From Bacillota bacterium (GTDB lineage: Bacteria > Bacillota > Clostridia > Acetivibrionales > DTU013): DNA of 64,000 bases. The notes beneath the pieces were generated by a model. The model was not told the DNA's origin. It did no database searches and saw nothing but the letters and a program-made list of their open reading frames with translations. This document shows, piece by piece, positions 34,666 through 42,967 of this stretch. How positions within the stretch are numbered: the first letter of the stretch is position 1; each line of letters begins with the position of its first letter. The translations under genes and the position numbers were made by a program. The DNA lies in assembly GCA_023433505.1 (NCBI GenBank), contig JAEZCO010000091.1, positions 1 to 64,000 on the forward strand. Direction: 5' to 3'.

Positions 34666-34685
34666 AGCACAAAATATATTGTGCT
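34666..34685. promoter_or_regulatory. Palindrome just upstream of the operon promoter, candidate PucR site
   Basis: AGCACAA and TTGTGCT flank six bases, a perfect 7-bp inverted repeat, 8 bases upstream of the -35 box. The position suits an activator site. Binding by the neighbouring PucR-type protein is inferred from proximity. Confidence 0.55.
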
Positions 34686-34693
34686 GATGCACA

Positions 34694-34725
34694 TTTTGCA
34701 ATTTAAAGCACGGAAAATTGCAAAA
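34694..34725. repeat. 11-bp inverted repeat after pucR
   Basis: TTTTGCAATTT (34694-34704) and AAATTGCAAAA (34715-34725) are perfect inverted copies with a 10-base gap, starting 12 bases past the regulator's stop. It may be a second operator or a stem-loop at the end of the regulator mRNA; there is no T-tract. Confidence 0.5.
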
Positions 34726-34737
34726 GCTTTACTGGCT

Positions 34738-35949
34738 CTACAGAAGGTCCTTGCTATGAAAGGCCAGCAGCAGGTTCAGTCCATCCTTGTATGTAAGGTC
34801 GCACTGGAGGATTTCTTTGATTTTTTTTATTTTATAATTAATGGTATTCCTGTGGACATACGTTGCTTGCGCAACCTCCTGGACGCTGGCGTTATGATCA
34901 AGATAGCTTTTCAATGTGGAGAGCAGATCCGTCTGATATGTTTCATCATAGTCCTCCAACGGCTTCAATGTATCTTCATAGAATTTCTTCAATACTTTCG
35001 TATCCTCTACCTCAAGTAGCAATTGATATAACCCGATATTGCGGTAGGATATCCAGCCCTTATCCAGTCTGTCTGCAATCGGAAGCAGCGCTACAGCCCT
35101 CTTATAGTTCCGCTGGAGAGATTTGATTCCCGAATCGTTCATGCTGATTCCTGCACGGACCCTGCAAGTCTGGCCGCCGTGACTGCAAACTTCGTTCAAG
35201 CGTTCCAGGGCGCTTTCAGCCACCTCCTGGGGAAAGCTTTGAAGAACAACGATCAAATATTTGTCCTGCCGAAACAGACTGAATCTGTCGCTGTGGCTGA
35301 ACAATGCCTTCGTCAGGTGCAGCCGGACGGATTTGTCAAAATCGGAAAACTTATCTTGGGAAGGCACTTGAAGCGACAATGCCATAATGCAGAATTCTGC
35401 GTCCATGTCAAATTCCTTCCGTTCCAGAACCGAACGGTACTCATTGATTTTTTCGGGGAAAAAGATTGCATCCCTGAAGGCTCCGGCAACGGTAACCTCA
35501 TTTTCTTCCGACTTTATGATCTTCCGGCAAAAATCGTTGGTAATATCCACAATCCGCGTCTTCCAGGGGATTGTGAACAATGGAAACTGTACTTCCCTGC
35601 AGTAGTTGATCAAATCTTCCGGCACGGCTTTAATATAGGGGCCGATGTTCAGGACCAAACCGCTGGCCTTATTTTCCACCAGTCCTTTGGCAAAATCCAG
35701 CAGCCAGTCGGTATTCTCATGCCCTATGCCTGTGGAAAAAATAAGCTCCTGCCCGTGAAGAAAGCTTGCAGTGGCAGGATCCTCCAGCATATGAACCCAA
35801 TTCACCAGATTATTCATTTTACTTTCGCCGCAAAGCAAGTTCATCCTGTAATTTTCTTTTGCATATTTACATAAATATCTCAACGTAATGGCCAAAGCTT
35901 CATCCCTTCCCACCTGCCATGCCTGAAAAAAGCTATTGTGCTTCAGCAT
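34738..35949 (-). CDS. PucR-family transcriptional regulator
   Basis: The 403-residue protein has an N-terminal PucR domain (about residues 10-125; NLVNWVHMLEDP, LHGQELIFSTG), a central GGDEF-like module, and a C-terminal PucR helix-turn-helix (TLKSYLDHNASVQEVAQATY, VHRNTINYKIKKI). B. subtilis PucR activates purine catabolism, and relatives control pyrimidine and amino acid use. Its place directly upstream of the nine-gene operon, same strand, makes it the likely regulator. The ATG at 35949 follows AGAGGT. Confidence 0.9.
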   Translation of the reverse strand: MLKHNSFFQAWQVGRDEALAITLRYLCKYAKENYRMNLLCGESKMNNLVNWVHMLEDPATASFLHGQELIFSTGIGHENTDWLLDFAKGLVENKASGLVLNIGPYIKAVPEDLINYCREVQFPLFTIPWKTRIVDITNDFCRKIIKSEENEVTVAGAFRDAIFFPEKINEYRSVLERKEFDMDAEFCIMALSLQVPSQDKFSDFDKSVRLHLTKALFSHSDRFSLFRQDKYLIVVLQSFPQEVAESALERLNEVCSHGGQTCRVRAGISMNDSGIKSLQRNYKRAVALLPIADRLDKGWISYRNIGLYQLLLEVEDTKVLKKFYEDTLKPLEDYDETYQTDLLSTLKSYLDHNASVQEVAQATYVHRNTINYKIKKIKEILQCDLTYKDGLNLLLAFHSKDLL

Positions 35950-36086
35950 ATATTTTACCTCTTTATCCGGCCCCTTGGCAACCTGAAAAAAGAGACATTT
36001 TATTATTTTTTTAGTTTCTCGGGGATCCGGCCAAATTTTCGGCAAAAAATGCAAGATACTTCCGATCAGATATCATTTCAGCACAC

Positions 36087-36116
36087 AAAAAAAGAGGATG
36101 CATGACCCATGCATCC
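36087..36116 (-). terminator. Terminator of the Pro/Gly-rich protein gene
   Basis: A perfect 9-bp stem (GGATGCATG with CATGCATCC, 3-base loop) is followed on the minus strand by CTC and then seven T residues, 21 bases past the stop. Confidence 0.88.
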
Positions 36117-36136
36117 GAGTAATGTGAAGGGGGAAG

Positions 36137-36631
36137 CTAATAACAGACGAATGTCGTTATCTGGTTAAGATCAATTCCAAAGTACACCCATCTGAAGCCC
36201 AGCCATCTCCAGCCGGCAACCGACCTGGACCCCACAAAAACAAGCCACGCCCAGAATTGCTGGCCATTATCCAGCCACAGATAAACAAATCTGAATACGC
36301 ATGGCCTTATGGCTCCCGGATTCACTGCAAATACTGCCGCTCCTTGTTGCGAAGCCGCTTGAGAGGGAACAAAGGATGGCGGCGGACCGGAAGGCGGGCC
36401 TGAGGTGGGACCTCCTCCTGGTTGACCGGATGGGGGGCCTCCGGGCGGACCAAAGGGAGGACCTCCCCCAGGCGGCCCGAATGGGGGGCCTCCAGGCGGA
36501 CCGAAGGGAGGTCTGCCGCTCGGTTGTCCAAAGGGAGGAGTCTGTGGAAGTCCGAAAATCGGACCTATAAAGCCTCCCGGCATGCCGCCGGAAAAAGGCT
36601 GAGGCTGTCTATAATCGTTATCATCCTGCAT
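36137..36631 (-). CDS. Pro/Gly-rich repeat protein with aromatic C-terminal domain
   Basis: The 164-residue protein has a low-complexity N-terminal part with about five copies of a PPFGPPGG-like unit (residues about 30-85). A compact C-terminal segment rich in Trp, Phe and Tyr follows (CVFRFVYLWLDNGQQFWAWL, GWRWLGFRWVYFGIDL, ending TFVCY). There is no signal peptide. It recalls small Clostridial proteins with Pro/Gly-rich arms, some on spore surfaces, but I do not recognise a named family. The ATG at 36631 follows AAGGAG. It is monocistronic with its own terminator. Confidence 0.75.
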   Translation of the reverse strand: MQDDNDYRQPQPFSGGMPGGFIGPIFGLPQTPPFGQPSGRPPFGPPGGPPFGPPGGGPPFGPPGGPPSGQPGGGPTSGPPSGPPPSFVPSQAASQQGAAVFAVNPGAIRPCVFRFVYLWLDNGQQFWAWLVFVGSRSVAGWRWLGFRWVYFGIDLNQITTFVCY

Positions 36632-36634
36632 CAA

Positions 36635-36858
36635 GTCACACTCCTTTCATAAGGGGGCATTTCCACATCCTAAGCACATGCTTCCTTTGCATGCCTTTGA
36701 GGAATATTTCATGGGAGTGTGTCCCCTCATCTTGCTACTAAAGTGTTCTAAAGTCTTTCTTTTACATAATATGCAGTGATTATTAAAAGGTTACATAACT
36801 ACTTTACATTACACATCCGTAAAACGATAACTTCTCCTTAAATTATCTGGTAGAACTG
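36635..36858. other. Intergenic region before the Pro/Gly-rich gene
   Basis: About 220 AT-rich bases with no convincing open frame. The short hairpin GCATGCTT...TGCATGCC region near 36680 is the only structure seen. The promoter of the Pro/Gly-rich gene must lie here, but no box is clear enough to mark. Confidence 0.4.
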
Positions 36859-36861
36859 TAA

Positions 36862-37022
36862 GAACCTATTTAGCATCTGTTTGCACCTGAGCTTTTGGCG
36901 GATTTTCCGTCATACTGCGTTAAATTTTCTTGGAAGGAACAGATTACTCCTGCGAAAATTTTGCCTTGTCTGACGAAGAATCTGCTCAAAAGCTTAGGCA
37001 CTCCCACATACTAAACAGGTTC
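36862..37022. mobile_element. 161-bp MITE-like element with TTA target duplication
   Basis: The element begins GAACCTATTTAG and ends CTAAACAGGTTC (11 of 12 matching terminal inverted repeats). It is flanked by TAA at 36859-36861 and TAA at 37023-37025, a 3-bp target-site duplication. Much of the interior is also complementary (GAGCTTTTG...GATTTTCCGTCA with TGACGAAGAATC...CAAAAGCTT), so it would fold into one long hairpin. It has no transposase gene. It supplies the last three codons and stop of the helicase gene. Confidence 0.85.
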
Positions 37023-39047
37023 TAAGATTTTGTCCAGGATATCCGGAAGAATACCGTCATTTTCGAAACCATTTTCAGAGAGAAGGGATTCAAAAGCAAT
37101 GACCCTGCTGGCGCCTTTTGTAAATACGGCTCTCAGCATGGAAGCCAGGTACCTTCTGCCGGACTCCTCTTCCATTTCCTGAGTAAATACCGTCCCCCTG
37201 TCCCAGGATACACTCAGTACCCTCGGATTGGAGAACTCCCGCCCTATGCTCCTGGACCAGTGCCTGCTGCTTAAACCGGAAATTATCAGTACTTTATTGT
37301 CAATCGGGCTTGCAATATAAGCCTCGGGCGTAGTCAGGCAAACACAGCTATCCGCTGTTTCTTCCGGCTGTTCCCAGCTTTCATCCGCCTTTAGAATGCT
37401 TTCCGCCATCTCAATAAAATCCCTGCCGGTATTCCTTCCGAATTTTGCAGCCGCACCGGAGTACTTTTCTGCAATATCAATCATCTGCTTGGCTTTGAAG
37501 ATTTCATCCTCAGCCGTGGAACCGTCGAGAAATATTTCCATCAACGAGAGCTGCAAAAACATACTTATGTTTACCGGCTTCTCTTGCCCCTTATAGTCGT
37601 TTATCCAGTTCCTTACGTAGTCATACTTTTCCCTTATCGCTTCGTAGGCTTTGTCCTGGGGCACGATCTCCTCCAAATCCGGAAGCTGGGGAAACGGGAA
37701 GGTACTGCAGGCTTTACGGGCTATTTTGGAGCTTCTCACGGGATCCAGGCCAAAAAGAAGTTCCACCATTTGTTTGACAGCTCTTTTTTCAGGGAACAGG
37801 CGCATGGCAGGATGGCACAGCCGTGCAAAAGCAAGGAGTCCGGAGCAGAGCAAGGAATCGGAGGTATTTTGCCGGGCTCCGGTATTCCAAAGCCTTATTC
37901 CGTTTTTTTCAAGAATATTGCCGATAACAAGCTCCGTAACAATATCGCCATAGGTAGACAAAATAACAATATCTGCCGGCCTTATCCCTTCTTCGTTGAT
38001 CAAGCCGCATACTTTATATGCCAGCTGCTCCAGCATTTCGCTCCTCAATTCCACCGCCGGATGCCTTTCGAATTTACATCCGCTCTTTACGGCTGCCCCA
38101 TCCTTCTCCAGTACCGCTGAATAAAGAGTCTCTGCAAAATCCCGCTTACCGGTATTGTCCAGTTCCACGCAATCACAGTTTTTGAATATCCTGCTCTCCA
38201 GCAATTCCTGGCTGCCGCGCAAAAGGTCCGCGCTTCCGAATTCCGGGTCATAAGCCAACAATGCCGAATCGCAGCTTTCCAGCAGGAGCCCGGCCAATTC
38301 CAGCATTGCAAAGGAAGCCTCCTGCAAATCATCAATGATCAAATGTTTGAATCTTTTCCGCAGATTTTGCCTGTAGCTTTCATCCGGCAGAATATATTTT
38401 CTGTAAACCTCTACGGCCGTGCCGTAGTCCAGCACACCCAGCTCCAGGCATTTTTTCCTGTAGGCTAGGCCGATTTCGTCCATGTCTCTGAAAATCCGTT
38501 CCTTTTCAGCATCCTTCCTGCCAAGAGCCTCATAGAGCCTGCTTCCGATCTCTTCCGGAGGGATCCCCTCCAAAGCCGCCGCCTTAAGATTGCTTGCCAC
38601 GACTGCCGCCAAACGCTCATTGGAAGAAACCAGCGCGCCAAACAAGCCTTCCTTTTCCCTCCGGGCCTGTATCACCTTTGAAATCAGGTGGACAGAGGCT
38701 TCCTGCGTCAGAAATACCGGTTTTATTTCTTTTTGTACAATATCGCCGCAATTTCCCAGGGCAAGGGGATAAAACATTGTCAGCTCTTCTCTGGCAAATG
38801 AGGAAAAAGTGCGGCACTTGAAGTTAACGGAGCTTTTTTCAAGCATGTTCGAATTCCAGCCCGTAAGCCGGATATTGTCTGCCGGCAGTACAAGTATCGA
38901 AGACCCTGGTATACCAAGCTTCTCTTGGAGGAATAAGCACCGTTCCTGCAGCAAGGATGTCTTACCCGTACCTGCTGCGCCTCTTAGCACATATTTAATT
39001 CGGTTGCTTCCAGCTTCCAGTAAATTTTTTATGTCTTTCGGATGCAG
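37011..39047 (-). CDS. UvrD/REP-superfamily helicase-like protein
   Basis: The 678-residue protein (from a proposed CTG start) has Walker A LRGAAGTGKTSLLQ near residue 28 and a Walker B-like LIIDDLQEAS near 230. The late regions recall UvrD motifs (IVILSTYGDIV, VLIISGLSSRHWS, EEESGRRYLASMLRAVFTKG), so it is a divergent superfamily I helicase. No ATG exists in the right place: a GTG at 38990 would cut into the Walker A strand, while a CTG at 39047 follows GGAAGGAG and gives a sensible start (MHPKDIKNLLEAG). The C-terminus EPV-stop comes from the inserted MITE. Confidence 0.78.
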   Translation of the reverse strand: MHPKDIKNLLEAGSNRIKYVLRGAAGTGKTSLLQERCLFLQEKLGIPGSSILVLPADNIRLTGWNSNMLEKSSVNFKCRTFSSFAREELTMFYPLALGNCGDIVQKEIKPVFLTQEASVHLISKVIQARREKEGLFGALVSSNERLAAVVASNLKAAALEGIPPEEIGSRLYEALGRKDAEKERIFRDMDEIGLAYRKKCLELGVLDYGTAVEVYRKYILPDESYRQNLRKRFKHLIIDDLQEASFAMLELAGLLLESCDSALLAYDPEFGSADLLRGSQELLESRIFKNCDCVELDNTGKRDFAETLYSAVLEKDGAAVKSGCKFERHPAVELRSEMLEQLAYKVCGLINEEGIRPADIVILSTYGDIVTELVIGNILEKNGIRLWNTGARQNTSDSLLCSGLLAFARLCHPAMRLFPEKRAVKQMVELLFGLDPVRSSKIARKACSTFPFPQLPDLEEIVPQDKAYEAIREKYDYVRNWINDYKGQEKPVNISMFLQLSLMEIFLDGSTAEDEIFKAKQMIDIAEKYSGAAAKFGRNTGRDFIEMAESILKADESWEQPEETADSCVCLTTPEAYIASPIDNKVLIISGLSSRHWSRSIGREFSNPRVLSVSWDRGTVFTQEMEEESGRRYLASMLRAVFTKGASRVIAFESLLSENGFENDGILPDILDKILEPV

Positions 39048-39344
39048 GACACACTCACTCCTTCCATGAATCCGGTAATGGCTGAACCCAAGCGTTTCGC
39101 GCTATCAGCGGCCAGAGTTTGCAATTTACTACATTATACCATAAATCCCCGGCGGCAAAATTCCTGATTTTTTTGTTGTACTATGAACTCCGCAGATTTA
39201 TAATAGCATTATGTCTAAAGTACTGACGAAAATATAACCTTCCACTGTCGTTTCTGAAAATACATTTTATTGCAGCCGGCATTTTCATAAAAACGGGAAG
39301 AATTTTTTCAGTGCCGCCAAATTAACCGGTTATGGAGGTTTAAA
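39048..39344. other. Divergent intergenic region, helicase and threonine aldolase
   Basis: About 297 bases, AT-rich in the right half. It must hold promoters for both divergent genes. TATAAT-like strings occur near 39198, but no full promoter pair is clear. No open frame or repeat is evident. Confidence 0.4.
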
Positions 39345-40373
39345 ATGAAATACATAGATATGCGAAGCGATACGGTAACCCACCCTACCCAGGAGATGCG
39401 GGAAGCCATGTATAAAGCCGAAGTCGGCGATGATGTCTACGGTGATGACCCTACCGTCATCCGGCTCGAAGAATCCGCCGCCCTTATCGCAGGAAAAGAA
39501 GCTGCACTTTTCGTACCCAGCGGCACCTTTGGCAACCAGCTGGCGCTGTTTACCCACTGCAAACGCGGTTCCGAGGTCATTCTGGGCGACGACTGCCACA
39601 TCGTGGAGCACGAAGTAGGCGCTGCCTCCGTCATTGCCGGAGTACAGCTAAGGACCATACCTTCGGAAAAAGGGGCTCTTCCTCCGGAGGTTGTAGAATC
39701 TAAAATCAGAGGCGTGGATATCCATTTTCCCGAGACGGGCCTGATATGCATGGAAAACGCTCATTCCAACGGCAGAGTCATTCCGCTGGAGAATATGTCC
39801 AGAATCTACTCCATCGCGGTCAAACACAACATCCCCGTCCATCTCGATGGCGCCAGACTGTTCAATGCCGCTGCAGCATTGGGAGTAAATGCGTCCGAGC
39901 TCACAGCTTTCTGTGACTCTGTCATGTTTTGCCTTGCCAAAGGATTATGCGCGCCGGTAGGCTCTATCCTTGCAGGCTCACGCGCATTTATCGACAAGGC
40001 CAGAAAAGGCCGCAAATTGATGGGCGGCGGTATGCGGCAGGCAGGAATCCTGGCCGCTGCAGGCCTTGTCGCACTGGAAAAAATGACCGGAAGACTTGCG
40101 GAGGATCACAGGAATGCCGTGCTGCTGGGGGATGAACTGGCCAAAATTCCGGGTATTAAAGTAAATACGGAAGACATCCACATCAATATGGTTTTCTTTG
40201 ATTTAAAGGAAACAGGCGTCAATTCCGGGGTATTCATGAAAGGACTCCAGGAAAAAGGCATTAAGGCCAACGCACCGGAAAATGGACTCATGAGGCTTGT
40301 TACAAACTACTGGACCTCCGCGGAAGACGTCCTTTACACAGCGGAAGTTATCAAGGATTTGGTGAAACAATAA
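39345..40373 (+). CDS. ltaE: Low-specificity L-threonine aldolase
   Basis: The 342-residue PLP enzyme cleaves threonine or allo-threonine to glycine and acetaldehyde. Marks are MRSDTVTHPTQEM at the start, VGDDVYGDDPTV, the PLP Asp/Arg region VHLDGARLFNAA near residue 165, and the PLP lysine in FCLAKGLCAPVGS near 195. Length is normal. GGAGG lies 6 bases before the ATG. The MATE gene follows 48 bases later on the same strand. Confidence 0.93.
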   Translation: MKYIDMRSDTVTHPTQEMREAMYKAEVGDDVYGDDPTVIRLEESAALIAGKEAALFVPSGTFGNQLALFTHCKRGSEVILGDDCHIVEHEVGAASVIAGVQLRTIPSEKGALPPEVVESKIRGVDIHFPETGLICMENAHSNGRVIPLENMSRIYSIAVKHNIPVHLDGARLFNAAAALGVNASELTAFCDSVMFCLAKGLCAPVGSILAGSRAFIDKARKGRKLMGGGMRQAGILAAAGLVALEKMTGRLAEDHRNAVLLGDELAKIPGIKVNTEDIHINMVFFDLKETGVNSGVFMKGLQEKGIKANAPENGLMRLVTNYWTSAEDVLYTAEVIKDLVKQ

Positions 40374-40421
40374 CAAATAACAAAGAATAAAGAATAAAGA
40401 AAAATAAAAACAGGAGAAAAA

Positions 40422-41873
40422 ATGAGTAATAAATTTGGTAAAGATCTAACAACCGGGAGTATTTCAAAGCATCTGATCACCTTTTCCCTTCCGATGCTGC
40501 TGGGCAACGTGCTTCAGACAGGCTATGGAATTGTAAATACCATCTGGGTAGGAAACAAAGTGGGTTCGGATGCCGTTGCCGCCACCGCGGTAAGCTTTCC
40601 CATCGTATTCATATTGATCGCGCTGGCAGCGGGCGCCACACTGGCTACAACAATCCTGGTGTCACAATATTACGGCGCCAGGGATTATGAAATGGTGGAA
40701 AAAGTCATCAACAACTCCTTCACTGTTTCTATTATCGGGGGCTTGCTGCTCACCGTTGCGGGAATATTGTCCAGCGATTGGCTGCTGAGATTGATGGGAA
40801 CGCCGGAGGCTGTTTTCGAAATGGCCACAAGCTACCTGAAAATAACCCTTGCAGGCTTCGTCCTTCTCTTCATGACCTTTCTGATATCCTCCATCCTCAG
40901 AGGCATAGGCGATACTGTAACGCCGCTTATTTTCATGGGTATCGGACTTGTCATCAATGCAATCCTGGACCCTCTCATGATCATAGGCATCGGTCCCTTC
41001 CCGAAGCTTGGGCTGGACGGAGCCGCTTATGCTTCGCTGATTGCACAGGCCATAGGCTTGATACTTTCTCTGGTCTATTTGAATAAGAAAAACCATATCG
41101 TCGCCATAAAATTTAACAAGCTGTCCCTTGACAAGCATCTTTCCTTCCTGCTTCTCAAGCTCGGCTTTCCATCCATGATCCAGCAATCCCTCATTTCCAT
41201 CGGCGCTTTTGTTGTGACGGGCTTTGTCAATTCCTTCGGCGAAGTGGCTACCGCCGCCTTTGGGTCTGCCCAGAGAATAGAAAACCTGGCCTTCATGCCT
41301 GCAATGTCTTTGAGTATGGCTGTTTCAGCTCTTACCGGGCAGAATCTGGGGGCGGGGAAGCCGGAACGGGTAAAGGAAATATTCCGGGCCGGAATCATTG
41401 TAACCACCATTATAACCATTACCCTGTCCTCCATCATCATTGCCTTTCCGAAGGTGATGCTTTCCATGTTTGTCCAGGAGCCCGAGGTGCTTGAAATCGG
41501 TGTGCATTACCTGAGAATCGTGGGAGTGTCCTATATCTTCTTCGCAATCATGTTTATATCCAACGGGATTATCAACGGCTCGGGGCATACCGTCACAACC
41601 ATGGTGATGTCCCTGGTTACCCTCTGGCTGGTGAGAGTTCCAATAGCCGCACTGCTTTCCCACACGGCTTTGAAAACAGACGGTATATGGCTGGGTATAG
41701 CGATAAGCTCCTTGGCGTCCATGACCATTAGCCTTATCTATTATTCCACAGGGAGATGGAAGAAGCAGGTAATTAAAAGACCGGGCTTCCGGCCGGAGGC
41801 TTTGGGTGAGAAAGAACCAGGCGGAAATGACGCGGTAGAATTTCTGCCGGTCATCCCTGAAGAGCAAAATTAG
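40422..41873 (+). CDS. MATE-family multidrug exporter
   Basis: The 483-residue protein has about 12 membrane segments in two homologous halves. The MATE start is recognisable (SISKHLITFSLPMLLGNVLQ, then VNTIWVGNKVGSDAVAA) and the second half begins GFPSMIQQSLISIGAF. MATE proteins export cationic drugs with sodium or proton entry. The substrate is not predictable. AGGAG precedes the ATG and a terminator follows at 41946. Confidence 0.93.
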   Translation: MSNKFGKDLTTGSISKHLITFSLPMLLGNVLQTGYGIVNTIWVGNKVGSDAVAATAVSFPIVFILIALAAGATLATTILVSQYYGARDYEMVEKVINNSFTVSIIGGLLLTVAGILSSDWLLRLMGTPEAVFEMATSYLKITLAGFVLLFMTFLISSILRGIGDTVTPLIFMGIGLVINAILDPLMIIGIGPFPKLGLDGAAYASLIAQAIGLILSLVYLNKKNHIVAIKFNKLSLDKHLSFLLLKLGFPSMIQQSLISIGAFVVTGFVNSFGEVATAAFGSAQRIENLAFMPAMSLSMAVSALTGQNLGAGKPERVKEIFRAGIIVTTIITITLSSIIIAFPKVMLSMFVQEPEVLEIGVHYLRIVGVSYIFFAIMFISNGIINGSGHTVTTMVMSLVTLWLVRVPIAALLSHTALKTDGIWLGIAISSLASMTISLIYYSTGRWKKQVIKRPGFRPEALGEKEPGGNDAVEFLPVIPEEQN

Positions 41874-41945
41874 CCGGAACCTACCTGTTCATTGAAGTTT
41901 GTTCGAATTGCATCTGCGATACAAAACCAACGACAAAATCGATTA

Positions 41946-41986
41946 AACCCACATAAAGCTTGGAATCAAGCCTTATGTGGGTTTTT
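41946..41986 (+). terminator. Terminator after the MATE gene
   Basis: AACCCACATAAAGCTT pairs with AAGCCTTATGTGGGTT around GGAATC, followed by five T residues. Confidence 0.9.
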
Positions 41987-42041
41987 ACAACGAATATGGG
42001 GAATGCATTGATTGATCTGCGATTGATTTATCGCTTCAAAC

Positions 42042-42551
42042 TCATATCTGCATGTCCTTGTTGTCCATAACCAAAACAATGCCCTTAAAGCCGCGGGCCT
42101 GTTCCCTGGTCCTTTTTACAATTTTGATGATCCTGTCATAGGCCTGAAGGGAACCCTTGACCAGCAAAGGTACCCCTAAAACATCGATGCCCAGTCCTCT
42201 GGAGAGGAATCCTCCGGCAGTGAGAAAAGGAGGCACCGTAGGCGACATATTCGAGAGGACGATTTTTTCATTAAAGCCGCATTCGCTGTGGATCAAATGA
42301 ATAAAGTTTTCCAGAAAGGGAATCAGGTTTTTATCCATTCCGCGCCCAAGGCTGAACACCTTGTTCCCCTCCTCGTCTATCCCCCGGAATATCAATTTTC
42401 GCATATCCTGATAACCCAGCTTGTTAAAATATTTTGCATTAAGGATTTCGTCCCTTGTAGGCTTTCGATCCTCCGGAAGCCTTTTCAAATGTATTTCCGA
42501 CGCCAGCGAAGAAGTATGTGTGCCGCCATAGCAGTTATAGATAAATATCAT
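42042..42551 (-). CDS. DUF3189 family protein
   Basis: The 169-residue protein matches DUF3189 (MIFIYNCYGGTHTSSLASEI, then KLIFRGIDEEGNKVFSLGR, FLSRGLGIDVLGVPLLVKG). The family is found mainly in spore-forming Clostridia and has no known activity. The ATG at 42551 follows GAGGA. Confidence 0.85.
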   Translation of the reverse strand: MIFIYNCYGGTHTSSLASEIHLKRLPEDRKPTRDEILNAKYFNKLGYQDMRKLIFRGIDEEGNKVFSLGRGMDKNLIPFLENFIHLIHSECGFNEKIVLSNMSPTVPPFLTAGGFLSRGLGIDVLGVPLLVKGSLQAYDRIIKIVKRTREQARGFKGIVLVMDNKDMQI

Positions 42552-42750
42552 CGATTCCTCTTTGTAAAGCAATTAGTTTTTACTAGTATTGGGTTTTTGC
42601 ATGCTTTTTATAATTGCCCGAAAAAAAATCCTGGAGATTGCCGCGTTTCATTTCATTTCATTACGCCCGCAATACCTATGCCACAAAGTGGCACACATAA
42701 GAATGAAAAGATGCAGCGGCGATCATTGATCGCCATCCCAAAGTCCTTCT

Positions 42751-42779
42751 GGGTGGACGACCAGTGGTCGCCCCTGCAC
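42751..42779. repeat. Short palindromic repeat (GGGCGACC family)
   Basis: GACGACCAGTGGTCGCCCC closely matches the copy at 23963-23986; a looser relative (GGCGATCATTGATCGCC) lies just upstream at 42718-42734. Confidence 0.6.
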
Positions 42780-42878
42780 TAGATTACTTTTCATACAATG
42801 ATATATGTATCAGCATACCTCAACTATAGAAATTCAGAAAAAGTTTCCCCGCAAGGACAGGTATGGCCTAAAGACGGC

Positions 42879-42922
42879 AATTCCCGGGACAATCGAAAGC
42901 TTCCCCCATTGTCCCGGGAATT
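42879..42922. repeat. 15-bp perfect inverted repeat downstream of clpB
   Basis: AATTCCCGGGACAAT (42879-42893) and ATTGTCCCGGGAATT (42908-42922) pair perfectly around 14 bases. There is no T-tract on either strand. It begins 46 bases past the clpB stop and may act as an mRNA 3' stabiliser or a protein site. Confidence 0.7.
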
Positions 42923-42967
42923 GATGGACATTTGACTTAATAAGGAAATAAGTTAGGCGACTGACAC

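Larger units (their letters stand above)
42552..42967. other. 416-base gap with several short palindromes
   Basis: No gene is visible. It holds TGCCACAAAGTGGCA near 42689, two GGCGAYC-type palindromes (42718-42734 and 42751-42779) and the 15-bp perfect inverted repeat at 42879-42922. It lies downstream of clpB and upstream of DUF3189, so clpB's transcript end is expected here. Confidence 0.55.
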
